64,000 nucleotides of DNA from NCBI RefSeq assembly GCF_000721235.1, contig NZ_JOFH01000026.1, positions 33,206 through 97,205 on the forward strand, given 5' to 3'. The notes beneath the pieces were generated by a model that worked only from the letters and a program-made list of their open reading frames with translations, searched no databases and was not told the DNA's origin. The position numbers and the translations under genes were made by a program. This stretch comes from Streptomyces olivaceus (lineage in GTDB: Bacteria > Actinomycetota > Actinomycetes > Streptomycetales > Streptomycetaceae). This document shows positions 63,183 through 64,000 of this stretch, piece after piece (the stretch's first letter is position 1; each line of letters opens with the position of its first letter).

Positions 63183-63791
63183 TCAATCGGCCGCGGTGTC
63201 CGCACGGACCAGGCGGCGCACCTGCACCACGTAGAGAACACCTGCCCACCAATACAGGGTTGTACCCCATCCGGCGAACGCCCATCCGAAAACAGCGGCG
63301 AGTGACGCGATCCACCCGCTTCCGTCACTCAGCAGAAGCAGCGGGAAGGCGTACATGAGGTTGAACGTGGCCGCCTTGCCCAGGAAGTTCACCTGCGGCG
63401 GCGGATAGCCGTGCCGGCGGAGGATGGCCACCATCACCAGCAGGACCGCTTCGCGAGCGAGAAGTACAAGGGTCAACCAGAGCGGGAGAATCTCGCGCCA
63501 CGTGAGACCCACCAGCGTGGACAGGATATAAAGCCGGTCAGCCGCAGGGTCCAGGAGCCGGCCGAGGCTGCTGATCTGATTCCAGCGCCGCGCGAGCTTT
63601 CCGTCCAGGTAGTCGCTGACCCCGCTCAGGGCCAGCACCAACAGCGCCCAACCATCGCTCTGCGGGCCGCCGAACTCGGGCCGCAGGATGAGCCACAGGA
63701 AGAGTGGCACGCCGACCAGGCGCGCCATGCTGAGGATGTTCGGGATGGTGAGGACCCGGTCGGTCTGCACGCGGGTCTCCTGGACCTCCAC
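63183..63791 (-). CDS. CDP-alcohol phosphatidyltransferase (PgsA-like)
   Basis: A 202-residue integral membrane enzyme. The complete CDP-alcohol motif is present: DYLDGKLARRWNQISSLGRLLDPAAD, matching D-x2-DG-x2-AR-x8-G-x3-D-x3-D. It has five or six membrane segments. AGGAGG lies before the GTG at 63791. It makes a phospholipid from CDP-diacylglycerol; phosphatidylglycerol-phosphate, cardiolipin or phosphatidylinositol-phosphate products are all possible. It is between an rRNA operon and the nucleotidyltransferase gene. Confidence 0.88.
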   Translation of the reverse strand: MEVQETRVQTDRVLTIPNILSMARLVGVPLFLWLILRPEFGGPQSDGWALLVLALSGVSDYLDGKLARRWNQISSLGRLLDPAADRLYILSTLVGLTWREILPLWLTLVLLAREAVLLVMVAILRRHGYPPPQVNFLGKAATFNLMYAFPLLLLSDGSGWIASLAAVFGWAFAGWGTTLYWWAGVLYVVQVRRLVRADTAAD

Positions 63792-63848
63792 GCGGGGGCC
63801 TCCTGGAGGGAAACGAGCCAATGATGCTCCCCGACCCTACCTCAACGC

Positions 63849-63892
63849 AAAAAAGCTCTGGCTCTCGGGCTGCGTGCCCAAGAGCCAGAGCT
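63849..63892 (-). terminator. rRNA operon intrinsic terminator
   Basis: A 17-bp stem (AGCTCTGGCTCTTGGGC on the minus strand, one G-U pair) with loop ACGCA, followed by TTTTTT. It is directly downstream of the 5S gene: a strong, classic Rho-independent terminator. Confidence 0.95.
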
Positions 63893-63899
63893 CTAAAAG

Positions 63900-64000
63900 A
63901 AGTTCGGCGGCGTCCTACTCTCCCACAGGGTCCCCCCTGCAGTACCATCGGCGCTGTAAGGCTTAGCTTCCGGGTTCGAAATGTAACCGGGCGTTTCCCC
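63900..64000 (-). rRNA. rrf: 5S ribosomal RNA, 3' part (5' end outside window)
   Basis: Read on the minus strand it begins GGGGAAACGCCCGGTTACAT and continues TTCGAACCCGGAAGCTAAGC, ending GGACGCCGCCGAAC. These are standard actinobacterial 5S segments. About 20 nt of the 5' end lie past the window edge. The 23S and 16S genes are expected beyond it. Confidence 0.97.

Overview
The window is about 72% G+C with strong third-position GC bias, GTG and TTG starts and Streptomyces-type gene families (garA/ftsR block, DUF881-sbp-DUF881 block, XRE/MmyB-type regulator, DUF5999). It is best read as a Streptomyces chromosome segment ending inside an rRNA operon: the last ~100 bases are the 3' part of a 5S rRNA gene on the minus strand, followed by its terminator. 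I saw no transposase, integrase, tRNA or CRISPR array.

Layout. 1-16 kb: housekeeping and small accessory genes: an SDR with a palindromic operator, apolipoprotein N-acyltransferase, a Gfo/Idh oxidoreductase, a DinB-fold protein, a lipoprotein, uracil-DNA glycosylase, an orphan peptide-binding lipoprotein, two FabG-like SDRs, a secreted low-complexity protein, a HipA-like kinase coupled to DUF3037, an XRE regulator divergent from an MFS exporter, and a TetX-like FAD monooxygenase. 16.5-30.9 kb: a compact biosynthetic cluster, namely a C-A-PCP-TE NRPS, a 3150-residue NRPS-PKS hybrid (A-PCP-C-A-PCP-KS-KR-ACP-TE) and a TauD-family dioxygenase. The hybrid's specificity codes, read by eye, look like Val then Pro, followed by one ketide extension and ketoreduction. 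This matches the three-gene core of the detoxin/rimosamide family. The PKS module has no acyltransferase domain.

31-43.5 kb: a Rieske lipoprotein coupled to a PPOX-like protein, a MocR regulator divergent from a second PPOX-like protein across a perfect palindrome, two DMT exporters, a Clp-N protein, a PadR regulator with a repeat-rich operator region, PhzF, a CPBP protease, a GCS2-type ligase, and two small hypothetical genes. 43.5-48.3 kb: the kdp potassium-pump operon in the order microORF-kdpF-kdpA-kdpB-kdpC, with no kdpDE beside it. 48.5-50 kb: a CoA-transferase family III protein whose halves appear permuted.

50-64 kb: a conserved core block, almost all on the minus strand: a tandem glycine riboswitch and gcvP; a PRC-barrel gene; DNA polymerase IV; merR-bfn-ftsR-garA; DUF881-sbp-DUF881; a nucleotidyltransferase fused to a phosphomannomutase-like domain that lacks its catalytic motifs; a CDP-alcohol phosphatidyltransferase; and the rRNA terminator and 5S rRNA.

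Functionally, the cluster is an accessory insertion between otherwise ordinary genes. The right-hand third carries cell-envelope, division and central-metabolism control genes. Assignments come from reading motifs by eye; no database search was run.
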